From Paenibacillus sp. HWE-109 (GTDB taxonomy: Bacteria; Bacillota; Bacilli; Paenibacillales; NBRC-103111): DNA of 64,000 nt. Below the pieces are notes generated by a model. That model had not been told where the DNA came from. It did no database searches and saw nothing but the letters and a program-made list of their open reading frames with translations. A program made the position numbers and the translations under genes. The stretch spans positions 5,146,001 to 5,210,000 of the forward strand of contig NZ_CP091881.1 in assembly GCF_022163125.1 (NCBI RefSeq), written 5' to 3'. Shown here piece after piece: positions 52,402-60,326 of the stretch (within the stretch, counting starts at the first letter, position 1; each line of letters begins with the position of its first letter).

Positions 52402-52814
52402 GTACGAACCTCCTCTTCTAGCTTCTGCATTTTGGGTTCCACTGGCTTTTCCTCAAAAAGTGTAACCGTAAAGTTAACATGAAAATGAAGCACGCGATTT
52501 ATGATTTCGTAACTCATAGCTTTGGCACGAATCTGGCCATTAACATTGATAAACGCTAATGCTTCATAAAGTCGCTCCCCCATACTTCGACAGTCTTCTA
52601 TTTTCGAGGGACTGTTCAGATCGGGAAAATACTCGACATCATATTGCGTAGTGCGAATATATCTGCCGTTCAAACCGTTCAATTGTTCGCTTTTGATCTG
52701 CATCACCAGAAAAGCAGGTCCCTGATTTCCCTCCCCCACCTGTTCGTTGTAGATCGGAATCTCTGGTTCCAGTTCATGTAACTTTCCCTTGATTCCATTT
52801 AGCGTTTCGATCAC
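52398..52814 (-). CDS. Tail completion/terminator-like protein, XkdJ (DUF6838-like) type
   Basis: The protein has 138 residues. I-Y-N-E-Q-V-G-E-G near 21 and F-V/L-V-M-Q-I, then R-Y-I-R-T-T-Q-Y-D-V-E-Y-F-P near 52, are typical of phage proteins placed just before the sheath gene. The start is a GTG (52812-52814) after GAGGTGG. It is the first gene of the late tail operon. A terminator protein that caps the tail would be essential in a headless particle. Confidence 0.72.
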   Translation of the reverse strand: MIETLNGIKGKLHELEPEIPIYNEQVGEGNQGPAFLVMQIKSEQLNGLNGRYIRTTQYDVEYFPDLNSPSKIEDCRSMGERLYEALAFINVNGQIRAKAMSYEIINRVLHFHVNFTVTLFEEKPVEPKMQKLEEEVRT

Positions 52815-53033
52815 TTTACCACCTCAAATTCGTAATCCTGATTAACTATTTTTCCTTAATTAAAACTTCCTACCTGCTATCGTACTTTTTGCATGATCAT
52901 CAACCTCATCTCTAACCTAATGAATTCAGTAAATTATATAACCCAGTTTAAAGCCATTTGGCAGGGCAGTAAGAATACCGAACTAACGTTCTCATATATA
53001 GGTGGCATTCGGGGGACAAGGATGAGCTCATTT
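52815..53033 (-). promoter_or_regulatory. Late promoter region of the tail operon
   Basis: A 219-base gap between the sigma factor gene and the tail operon. On the minus strand it has GGTTATATAAT, a good -10, but no sigma-A -35 at standard spacing. This fits activation by a dedicated sigma-like factor such as the neighbouring Xpf-like protein. No gene was seen here. Confidence 0.4.
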
Positions 53034-53771
53034 TTAGAAAAATAAGCCATTTTGCAATTCTATTGAAAACTTTTTTTGCGCCCGAGCAAGATATACTTTC
53101 ACGCTATCCTTCGTTACACCCAGCATTTCAGCAATATAACTTCTTGAAAATCCTTCTCCATAAGCCATCGTGTAGCAAGCCCGCTCCCTCTCCGAAAGCA
53201 ATTCCATCGCAGCCTCAACCTGATCTCTTTGTGCTTCAGAGAGCTGGGGAGAACTTATCTCATTGGCCCGGTCGCTAATGGCTTGCAAACGCATTGGATC
53301 GACAAGAATACTTCGCTGATAGGCCGACCTGCGTTCGATCCCTCTTTTATTCCCAGGTCTTCTCGCTGTATCCATCCACTCAATGGCAAAGTTTACATCG
53401 GATATCATGTCATTAATTATTTTTTTGGAAACCTGATTCTTCGTCCGATTCACCTCCCCCTTCGCTTGAAGCAATCGTTGATATGTCTCCCGATAAGTGC
53501 GTCGAAGCTCACTTATACTGTCCAACCAAGGTCCCCCTCTGTCCTTGCCATTCAACCGTTCCATAATTTTGGCCTTCGTATCCAAAAAGCTTTGGATGAG
53601 TTCTATATCTGCTTGTTTGAAAATGTCTGCCTCGCTCTCTCCTCCATATAACCTGCACAACATGAGAACGGCAGCTTTCGCTTGCTCCTCCGTAGGTCGA
53701 TTACATTGCGTCAAAGCGAAATAATTGTTCAATGAAGCATACGCATTAAAGCTGTTTATTTGCTGATCCAT
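53034..53771 (-). CDS. Phage-type sigma factor (Xpf-like positive control factor)
   Basis: The protein has 245 residues. The C-terminal region 4 helix-turn-helix is at about 190-240 (L-S-E-R-E-R-A-C-Y-T-M-A-Y-G-E-G-F-S and I-A-E-M-L-G-V-T-K-D-S-V-K). The N-terminal 150 residues are helical and unlike ordinary region 2, as in PBSX Xpf. The start at 53771 follows AGGAGG by about 6 bases; a longer frame to 53819 would run through the SOS box. It likely switches on the tail operon. Confidence 0.82.
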   Translation of the reverse strand: MDQQINSFNAYASLNNYFALTQCNRPTEEQAKAAVLMLCRLYGGESEADIFKQADIELIQSFLDTKAKIMERLNGKDRGGPWLDSISELRRTYRETYQRLLQAKGEVNRTKNQVSKKIINDMISDVNFAIEWMDTARRPGNKRGIERRSAYQRSILVDPMRLQAISDRANEISSPQLSEAQRDQVEAAMELLSERERACYTMAYGEGFSRSYIAEMLGVTKDSVKVYLARAQKKFSIELQNGLFF

Positions 53772-53793
53772 TTCTTTCCTCCTCTCAATCAAT

Positions 53794-53807
53794 GAAACAT
53801 ATGTTCG
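53794..53807 (-). promoter_or_regulatory. LexA (SOS) box upstream of the sigma factor gene
   Basis: On the minus strand CGAACATATGTTTC matches every position of the B. subtilis LexA/DinR consensus CGAACRNRYGTTYC. It lies 23-36 bases before the sigma-gene start codon. LexA bound here would block transcription until DNA damage. Confidence 0.75.
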
Positions 53808-53848
53808 TTTTTTTTGCAAACGATTACCCTTAATCTCTCTATTTGAGT

Positions 53849-53938
53849 ATATGCATTTGCGTCAATGTTTATCGCAATATTAAACGCTATTGCGTTTATA
53901 GTCAACATTTTAATTGAATTTTAAACGCATTTACGTAC
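53849..53938. promoter_or_regulatory. Three repressor operators in the divergent control region
   Basis: O1 at 53882-53897 is a perfect 6-4-6 palindrome AAACGC-TATT-GCGTTT. O2 at 53849-53864 is ATATGC-ATTT-GCGTCA. O3 at 53923-53938 is AAACGC-ATTT-ACGTAC. A promoter for the sigma gene (minus strand TTGACT 53900-53905, 17 bases, TAATAT 53877-53882) has O1 exactly in its spacer. A TACAAT -10 (53951-53956) for the rightward repressor gene has O3 over its -35. Confidence 0.68.
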
Positions 53939-54030
53939 AAAACCTGTCTTTACAATGTATTTTCAATGAGTTACGATAGCAATACATACGAAGAAGCGTT
54001 TATTTGAACTCATTTTGAGAGGTGTGTCCG

Positions 54031-54354
54031 GTGGATAGAAAGGCTGAAATTTTGTCTGAATTGATTGATAGACGGGGCAGCAGAAGGGCTTTTGCTGAGG
54101 AAATTGGCATTCCCCCAACAACACTCCAATCTATGCTCAGCCGCGGTGTTGGAAGAGCTTCCATTGATAATGTCATCAAAGTTTGCCGGGCATTAGATAT
54201 TACCGTTGAAGAACTAGTCGTTATGGCTGAAATACAGAAGCCAGAAACGATTGCTGCCCATCATGAAGGGGATAATTGGACAGAAGAAGAGTTGGAGGAG
54301 CTTGAAAGGTTTAAAGCCTTTGTACGCTCCAAACGCCAACTTCAAGGAGATTAG
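54031..54354 (+). CDS. XRE-type repressor of the tail element
   Basis: The protein has 107 residues. The helix-turn-helix is at about 18-60 (R-A-F-A-E-E-I-G-I-P-P-T-T-L and I-D-N-V-I-K-V-C-R-A-L). The C-terminal tail is acidic. The start is a GTG at 54031, 8 bases after GAGAGG. It is divergent from the sigma factor gene and followed 3 bases later by an ImmA-type peptidase gene, the standard repressor/anti-repressor pair of Firmicute phages and ICEBs1. Confidence 0.85.
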   Translation: MDRKAEILSELIDRRGSRRAFAEEIGIPPTTLQSMLSRGVGRASIDNVIKVCRALDITVEELVVMAEIQKPETIAAHHEGDNWTEEELEELERFKAFVRSKRQLQGD

Positions 54355-54357
54355 CTT

Positions 54358-54825
54358 ATGCTTTACGATAAGCTGCTCAAAGAAGCAGCTGCTTTATCCA
54401 TTGATGTATCGGAGCGAAATTTATTACCAACTACTCACGGACTTTATGCAGACAATACCATTTGGATCAACAAGCGCTTATCCACCCGTGTAGAGAAGAG
54501 CTGTATTCTCGCTGAAGAATTAGGACATCACCACACCAGTGTTGGAGATATCACCGATCAGTCGGACGTCCGCAACAGAAAGCAGGAGCTTCTTGCCAGA
54601 CAATGGGCACACCATAAGATGATTCCATTGGAGCGTCTTGTTGATGCACATAATGCCCGAGTTAAGGGACGTTATGAAATTGCCGAATTCCTTGGTGTAA
54701 CGGAAGAATTCCTGCAAGCTGCCATTGGCCGCTATTTGGAGAAATATGGCTTGTATATCATATTAAATGAGCAGTACGCCATTAAATTAGAGCCGTTAGG
54801 CGTGGTTGAAATTTTCCAAGCTTGA
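54358..54825 (+). CDS. ImmA/IrrE family peptidase
   Basis: The protein has 155 residues. The active-site segment is C-I-L-A-E-E-L-G-H-H-H near 50-60. In strict HExxH terms the first histidine position holds Glu (E-E-L-G-H), a form I recall in several phage ImmA proteins. Such proteins cleave the partner XRE repressor to induce the element. The gene sits 3 bases after the repressor gene. It gives the element a second induction route beside the LexA box. Confidence 0.82.
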   Translation: MLYDKLLKEAAALSIDVSERNLLPTTHGLYADNTIWINKRLSTRVEKSCILAEELGHHHTSVGDITDQSDVRNRKQELLARQWAHHKMIPLERLVDAHNARVKGRYEIAEFLGVTEEFLQAAIGRYLEKYGLYIILNEQYAIKLEPLGVVEIFQA

Positions 54826-54847
54826 ATACAACCACACAACGAAAAGT

Positions 54848-54876
54848 TTGTCGAGAAGCACACAGATTGATACAAT
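54848..54876 (+). promoter_or_regulatory. Predicted sigma-A promoter of ppx
   Basis: TTGTCG (54848-54853), 17 bases, TACAAT (54871-54876), about 45 bases before the ppx start. Confidence 0.6.
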
Positions 54877-54921
54877 GTAGGCAAAGAACCAGTGATTTTT
54901 CTCTGACAAAGGAGCAAATAC

Positions 54922-56457
54922 ATGAGCAGCGGCACAAGTATCGGCATCATCGATATCGGATCGAACTCGATTCGGCTCGTCATTTACGAAATTAATGCCC
55001 AAGGGGCCTACCGTGTTGTGAGCGAGCACAAAGATTCAGCAAGACTAAGTGAGCGCATCGGATACGATGGCATTTTACATAGCAAAGATATTATTTCCAT
55101 CGTTCCTATTCTTTCTCACTACGCCCTGCTATGTAGGGTACATGAAGTGCAAACCATTCGTGCCGTGGCGACGGCAGCTATCCGCAATGCAGCGAATTCA
55201 GCCGAAATCGTACGGATACTCGAAGAACAGACAGGCCTTCATATTGAGGTGCTGAGCGGGACAGAGGAAGCAAGATTTGGCTATCTGGGAGTCATCAATT
55301 CCATCGATATCCAGGATGGTTTCATCATTGACATAGGCGGTGGAAGTACGGAGGTCACTCTATTCCGTGATCGCAAGCTGAAACACAGCGTGTCCTTCCC
55401 ATTCGGGGCTGTAAATACGACGCGTCAATTTATGAAAAATAACAACTTAATCGTACAAGAAATGGCCGATATTCGCCGGATGGTGGAGGAGGCAATCTCG
55501 GAGCATCCTTGGCTCAAAGAGTCGCCGAATCTGCCAATGATCGGTTTGGGTGGAACCATTCGAACGCTGGGCAAAATGAGTCAAAAGCGCAATAAATATT
55601 CGCTTCAACTCGCTCATAATTACGTACTGAAGTCAGGCGAGCTCCCGGCTTTCCTTACGTTGTTATCCTCATTGCCTTTAGATAAAAGAAAGAAGATAGA
55701 CGGACTCTCCAAGGAACGAGCTGATATTATGGTGCCTGGTTTGATGATTATGGCTACCATTTTTGAAGCCACCCAGGCATCTGCCTGTATTATCAGCGGT
55801 TCCGGCCTTCGCGATGGTCTATTTCACGAAACGTTCGATCCACAGCATCCAATCAAACATCATGTACTGGAGGCCAGCATCGACAATTTGCTTGCGCTCC
55901 ATCCCAATGCGGCTGAGAAGCATGTCAGGCATGTTGATCGCATGGCTATGCAGTTGTATCAGAAGCTGGCAGACAAAGCTGAGTTAGGCGAACGCTCCCA
56001 ACGCTATCTGCATGCAGCAGCACTTCTCCACCGGATCGGCGCCAGTATCCATTACTATCAATATCTTAAACATACACAATATATGATGGCTAACGCCCAT
56101 ATCGACGGTCTCAGCCACCGTGAGATTGTGATTTGCTCCTTCATTGCGACGTACAAAACAAAAAGCCGGATCCATCAGCAAGCCCTTGCGCACAAGGACC
56201 TTCTGACGGAAACCGACGAGGCATTAATCATTAAATTAGGTACGTTACTCAAATTAGCAATCGCTTTGGATTACAGTGAAACTCAGCCGGTTCAGGAACT
56301 TCAGCTCACGAAAAGTGAAACGGCTCTAACCCTAAAGCTGATGTGCATTCACAATCCGATCTTGGAGTTAAAGGAACTCGCTGTGGTTAGCAAAGAATTC
56401 GAGAAAGCTTGGAGCTTGAAGCTTAAAACTCAAGCCGGAGTTTTTTCCAAGACGTAA
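54922..56457 (+). CDS. ppx: Exopolyphosphatase (Ppx/GppA family)
   Basis: The protein has 511 residues. The N-terminal actin-like fold has I-I-D-I-G-S-N-S-I-R-L near 9, G-T-E-E-A-R near 113 and D-I-G-G-G-S-T-E-V near 134. The C-terminal part from about 310 is an HD-like helical domain. It releases phosphate from polyphosphate ends; ppGpp-precursor hydrolysis is the family alternative. AAAGGAG precedes the ATG. It is convergent with ppk and the stop codons overlap by 35 bases. Confidence 0.92.
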   Translation: MSSGTSIGIIDIGSNSIRLVIYEINAQGAYRVVSEHKDSARLSERIGYDGILHSKDIISIVPILSHYALLCRVHEVQTIRAVATAAIRNAANSAEIVRILEEQTGLHIEVLSGTEEARFGYLGVINSIDIQDGFIIDIGGGSTEVTLFRDRKLKHSVSFPFGAVNTTRQFMKNNNLIVQEMADIRRMVEEAISEHPWLKESPNLPMIGLGGTIRTLGKMSQKRNKYSLQLAHNYVLKSGELPAFLTLLSSLPLDKRKKIDGLSKERADIMVPGLMIMATIFEATQASACIISGSGLRDGLFHETFDPQHPIKHHVLEASIDNLLALHPNAAEKHVRHVDRMAMQLYQKLADKAELGERSQRYLHAAALLHRIGASIHYYQYLKHTQYMMANAHIDGLSHREIVICSFIATYKTKSRIHQQALAHKDLLTETDEALIIKLGTLLKLAIALDYSETQPVQELQLTKSETALTLKLMCIHNPILELKELAVVSKEFEKAWSLKLKTQAGVFSKT

Positions 56458-58555
56458 TCTTCAATGCCTCGAACTGGCTCCGATAAGGGGTCAGTTCATT
56501 TTTTATGCGGCTGTACATCCCGTTAGGCATGAGTTCCCGCGCTTTGACGTTATCGTTAAGACTTACGTTCAGAATTTGAATCATCATTTTCTTCATTTCG
56601 TGATCAAGTACAGGACACATCAACTCAATTCGACGAGTCAAGTTACGAGTCATCCAATCGGCTGATGATAAGTAAACATCGACCAAACCGCCATTTTCGA
56701 AATAATAAATCCGCGAATGTTCCAAGAATCGGTCTACAATGCTGCGTACCGTAATATTCTCACTTAGACCCACTACACCAGGCCGTAAACAGCATACGCC
56801 GCGGATAATCAAATCGATCTTCACGCCGGCTTGCGAGGCTTCATATAACGCATCCACCATCTCCTGATTGGATAAGGAGTTCATCTTGGCGATAATACGC
56901 GCCGGTCTGCCTGCTCTGGCGTGCTCGGTTTCCCGCTTGATCAGCTCGAAGAGCTTATCTTTGAGATCGGTTGGCGCCACGGCAAAAGACTGCCAATCAT
57001 GCGGCGCAGAGTAGCCTGTAATCTCATTGAAGAGTGCTGATGCATCTTCACCAATGACGCTGTTTGAGGTAAATAAGCCAACGTCTGTATACAAACGTGC
57101 TGTGCTATCGTTATAGTTGCCAGTTCCGACATGTACATATCGGCGAAGTGTGTGCTCTTCCTGACGCACAACAAGCGTTATCTTGGCGTGTGTTTTGAGA
57201 CCAACAAGGCCGTATACAACATGACAGCCTGATTTCTCCAGCATCCGAGCCCACGCGATATTGCGCTCTTCATCGAAACGGGCTTTAAGCTCAACTACTA
57301 CCGTAACCTGCTTGCCAGATTCCGCGGCTCTTGCGAGCGATTGAATAATCGGAGAGTTACCGCTTGCCCGGTACAATGTCATTTTGATCGCGAGCACGTG
57401 TGGATCATAAGCGGCATGAACGATGAAATCGGTCACGGCATCGAAGGTTTCATACGGATGATGTACGAGCACATCCTTGTTTTTGAGTACGTCGAAGAAA
57501 TCGACCGTATCCTCGAACTCAACCGGATATTTGGCATTAACGCGCGGATACCTCAGATTCTCAAATCCATTCAGCGTGCCCGCCAGCTTCATCAAATAGG
57601 TGATATCGAGCGGCCCGTCGATTTCGAATATCTGCTCTTCAATCTCAAATTCATCCTGAAGCTGGGCAAGCGCATAAGGATGAATCCCTTCTTGCACTTC
57701 CAGCCTCACAGGAGCGCCCCAGCGCCTGCGTCTAAGCTCTTTCTCAATTTCCTCCAGCAGATCCTCGGCCCCTTCTTCATTCAGCGTTAGATCTGCATTT
57801 CGAGTCACTCGGAATCCATGGACCGAAATCGGAATATAGCCGCTGAACAAGGACTGGATATGATGCTCCATTAATTCTTCCAACAAAATAAATTCTTGTT
57901 TTTTACTATTCGTTCTTGTGGGTACAGAGATGTATCGGGATAAGTTGCTTGGCACTTGAACGATGGCAAAATAAGGTTCATCATCCAGATCATCGCCTTC
58001 TCGCACCAACAAGACAGCCAAATAGACAGAATGATTATGAACGAGTGGGAATGGACGACTTTGATCGACAGCCATCGGCGTTAGAACTGGAAAAATAATA
58101 TCGTGATAATACGCATCCATGGCTTTCTTCTGGCTCGTATTCAAGTCTTCATATTCCGTAAACACAATACCTTCTTTGGTTAACAGCCTTGTAACTTCCC
58201 GATACGTTTTGTACTGTTCCGTCACCATTTTGGCCGTACGCTTCATAATACGCTTGATGAGTCCAGCGGGGGTATAGCCTGTGAAGTCTTTCTTGGTATA
58301 GCCCGCCTTAATTTGATCCTTGAGCCCAGCCACGCGAACACTCATGAATTCATCGAGATTGCTAGATACGATAGCCAGAAATTTCATACGTTCAAGCAGT
58401 GGAGTACTCGCATCCTGCGCTTCCTCCAGAACACGCCAATTGAACTCGATCCAGCTTAAATCACGGTTCAGGTACTTGGTCGAAATCTCTTTGACTTCTT
58501 TGATCTCTTTCATCTCTTTAAGTTCTTTCAGATCAGGTTCTCCTGCAATACTCAT
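56423..58555 (-). CDS. ppk: Polyphosphate kinase 1
   Basis: The protein has 710 residues, the family length. Y-L-N-R-D-L-S-W-I-E-F-N near 29, G-L-K-T-H-A-K-I near 440 (autophosphorylated histidine), Y-V-H-V-G-T-G-N-Y-N near 460 and D-W-M-T-R-N-L-T-R-R near 637 are all present. It builds polyphosphate from ATP. Residues 9-24 are a run of K-E-x repeats from a 9-base DNA repeat, an odd N-terminal add-on. The promoter has a TTTACA box with PhoP-type spacing. Confidence 0.95.
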   Translation of the reverse strand: MSIAGEPDLKELKEMKEIKEVKEISTKYLNRDLSWIEFNWRVLEEAQDASTPLLERMKFLAIVSSNLDEFMSVRVAGLKDQIKAGYTKKDFTGYTPAGLIKRIMKRTAKMVTEQYKTYREVTRLLTKEGIVFTEYEDLNTSQKKAMDAYYHDIIFPVLTPMAVDQSRPFPLVHNHSVYLAVLLVREGDDLDDEPYFAIVQVPSNLSRYISVPTRTNSKKQEFILLEELMEHHIQSLFSGYIPISVHGFRVTRNADLTLNEEGAEDLLEEIEKELRRRRWGAPVRLEVQEGIHPYALAQLQDEFEIEEQIFEIDGPLDITYLMKLAGTLNGFENLRYPRVNAKYPVEFEDTVDFFDVLKNKDVLVHHPYETFDAVTDFIVHAAYDPHVLAIKMTLYRASGNSPIIQSLARAAESGKQVTVVVELKARFDEERNIAWARMLEKSGCHVVYGLVGLKTHAKITLVVRQEEHTLRRYVHVGTGNYNDSTARLYTDVGLFTSNSVIGEDASALFNEITGYSAPHDWQSFAVAPTDLKDKLFELIKRETEHARAGRPARIIAKMNSLSNQEMVDALYEASQAGVKIDLIIRGVCCLRPGVVGLSENITVRSIVDRFLEHSRIYYFENGGLVDVYLSSADWMTRNLTRRIELMCPVLDHEMKKMMIQILNVSLNDNVKARELMPNGMYSRIKNELTPYRSQFEALKITSWKKLRLEF

Positions 58556-58645
58556 AAAGCCTCCAAAGTGTATAATCTATTTTGCAATAGTAATATCTAC
58601 ATTGTACTATGTGTCTTGTGCACCGACAATGCAGAACCCCTACAT

Positions 58646-58666
58646 CTATTATATTAAGATTTTGTA
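58646..58666 (-). promoter_or_regulatory. ppk promoter with PhoP-type box
   Basis: On the minus strand TTTACA (58661-58666), 9 bases, TATAAT (58646-58651). No sigma-A -35 lies at 17 bases. The 9-base spacing equals that before the AEP-binding protein gene and phoP. Only one clear hexamer is visible here; a weaker TAAATA lies 22 bases upstream. Confidence 0.45.
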
Positions 58667-58739
58667 AATGAATGTTCGTTTCCGTATTTATCCAACTTCA
58701 TGTTACAATATAAACACTTCAACCAAGGAGAGAAAAACC

Positions 58740-59876
58740 ATGAGAATCCTGAATCCCCGCTTAGTCCATCAGATATTCAGGGGTATGTGGGTGGCGCTTA
58801 TCATCTTGCTAATCGGCTTTGCTTTCTATTTTGTGATTCCACTCATTTATCCTTTTATTTTTGGCTGGGTGCTGGCGCTTATGTTGAATCCTGTGGTTAA
58901 TTTTTTCCAGTTCCAATTGAAATTTCCACGGTGGCTGGCTGTCTCCCTTTCCATGCTGTTATTTATAAGCGCTATGATTGCCGCGATCACGTTATTAGTT
59001 GCCAATATTGTGGTGGAACTAGGCTCTCTTGCGGATACTTTGCAGCTGCAAATTAACCGTTGGGTCGAACAATTCAATGTTTTCATTAATTCAACAGCAT
59101 TCCAAGAGTGGATTGAACGAATCAATGATTTCTTTGAAAATAACCCCAAATACCAAGAAACGGTCAACAACAATCTGTCTTCAACCGCAGGTTCAATAGC
59201 CGACATTAGCAAATTTATTATCAGTTATGTCTTTGACGCTTTAAGAAGGTTCCTTACGTCTTTGCCGAACATCGCAACCATTACGATTATTGTGATGTTG
59301 GCTACTTTTTTCATCAGTAAAGACTGGTACCAACTGATTAAACGCTACAAAGGGATTTTCTCCGAAATGATCGTGAAAACAACACAATTAATTCGTACCG
59401 ATCTGCAGAAGGCTTTGTTCGGCTATTTGCGCGCCCAGTTGATTCTGGTTTCGTTAACAGCGCTAGTTGTCATTATCGGACTGCTGGTTTTACGCGTAGA
59501 TTATGCCATTACGATTGGTTTACTAACGGGTTTAGCCGATCTCATGCCTTATTTGGGAACTGGCGCTGTCATGGTCCCATGGATCCTTTATGTATTTTTC
59601 GCGCAAGGCGATATTTATTTAGGAATTGGGCTTAGTGTATTATATGGAGCCATCGTGATTGCCAGACAGATCATGGAACCCAAGGTACTTGCCTCTTCCG
59701 TAGGCTTAGATCCGCTTGCTACATTAATTGCCATGTTCGTCGGACTCAAACTTTTTGGACTATTGGGACTCATCATCGGCCCCGTGTCACTCATTCTGAT
59801 TTCCGCCTTTTATCGCGCACGCATCTTTCATGATATCGCGGCCTACATACATAAAGGCTCGATTCCTCCTGAGTAG
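58740..59876 (+). CDS. ytvI: YtvI-like sporulation membrane protein (AI-2E transporter superfamily)
   Basis: The protein has 378 residues with about eight hydrophobic segments and an amphipathic helical insert near 95-160. The C-terminal G-L-D-P-L-A-T-L-I-A-M-F-V-G motif is characteristic of the AI-2E/YtvI superfamily. The start at 58740 follows AAGGAG by 9 bases. Divergent from ppk. The sporulation role is known only by family. Confidence 0.85.
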   Translation: MRILNPRLVHQIFRGMWVALIILLIGFAFYFVIPLIYPFIFGWVLALMLNPVVNFFQFQLKFPRWLAVSLSMLLFISAMIAAITLLVANIVVELGSLADTLQLQINRWVEQFNVFINSTAFQEWIERINDFFENNPKYQETVNNNLSSTAGSIADISKFIISYVFDALRRFLTSLPNIATITIIVMLATFFISKDWYQLIKRYKGIFSEMIVKTTQLIRTDLQKALFGYLRAQLILVSLTALVVIIGLLVLRVDYAITIGLLTGLADLMPYLGTGAVMVPWILYVFFAQGDIYLGIGLSVLYGAIVIARQIMEPKVLASSVGLDPLATLIAMFVGLKLFGLLGLIIGPVSLILISAFYRARIFHDIAAYIHKGSIPPE

Positions 59877-59898
59877 GGGGCATCGAGCCTTTTTTTGC
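59853..59898. terminator. Terminator overlapping the end of ytvI
   Basis: AAGGCTCGAT (59854-59863) pairs with ATCGAGCCTT (59882-59891), plus an inner CCTCC/GGGGG pairing, then seven T. The left arm lies inside the last codons of the gene. Confidence 0.85.
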
Positions 59899-59916
59899 AA
59901 TCCTTCAGCATTCGAG

Positions 59917-60312
59917 TTATCTGCGATTTATTAAGCTGATACGGCCTCTGCTGATTTGCTTTTGAATCAAGGCAAGGAGCAGAACTTTGAATATCGGTCT
60001 TGTGTATGGAAAAACGAGTAGAAATCCAAAAATATCAGTTATAAACCCTGGGGTAATCAATAAAATACCGCCTAAGAAAATACAAATCCCATCCAATAAA
60101 TGCTGTGCAGGCAATTGCCCTTGCGACCATTCAAACTTGGCATACGCCAGAACTTTACGCCCTTCCCGTTTAGCAAAATAGACACCCAAGAAGCCGCTCA
60201 ACAAGATCAGCGCAAAGGTCATCCAGCCGCCGATATAATGCCCCAGGGTGAATAGAAGTGTGATTTCTATAGCAGGTACAAGAATTAATATGGCAATGAT
60301 GATTCGAAACAT
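59917..60312 (-). CDS. fxsA: FxsA family membrane protein
   Basis: The protein has 131 residues with three or four hydrophobic segments. P-A-I-E-I near 13, G-x-x-x-A-K-R-E-G-R near 45 and L-L-I-T-P-G-F-I-T-D near 80 are the FxsA signature. E. coli FxsA affects phage F exclusion; the general role is unknown. The start at 60312 follows AAGGGG; a longer frame to 60408 overlaps the thioesterase gene. Confidence 0.88.
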   Translation of the reverse strand: MFRIIIAILILVPAIEITLLFTLGHYIGGWMTFALILLSGFLGVYFAKREGRKVLAYAKFEWSQGQLPAQHLLDGICIFLGGILLITPGFITDIFGFLLVFPYTRPIFKVLLLALIQKQISRGRISLINRR

Positions 60313-60326
60313 ACGTTCAGCCCCTT

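Noticed and set aside
53772..53819. Longer form of the sigma factor starting at 53819
   Set aside because: It would translate through the LexA box and lacks a ribosome binding site, while AGGAGG sits before the ATG at 53771.
42036..54825. Extracellular contractile injection system (eCIS/PVC type)
   Set aside because: No AAA+ ATPase, no PAAR/VgrG-like spike and no toxin cargo genes were seen; the gene order and families are those of PBSX-like tails.
41570..54921. Attachment sites flanking the tail element
   Set aside because: I could not find a convincing direct repeat at the two edges, no tRNA gene is present and no integrase is encoded.
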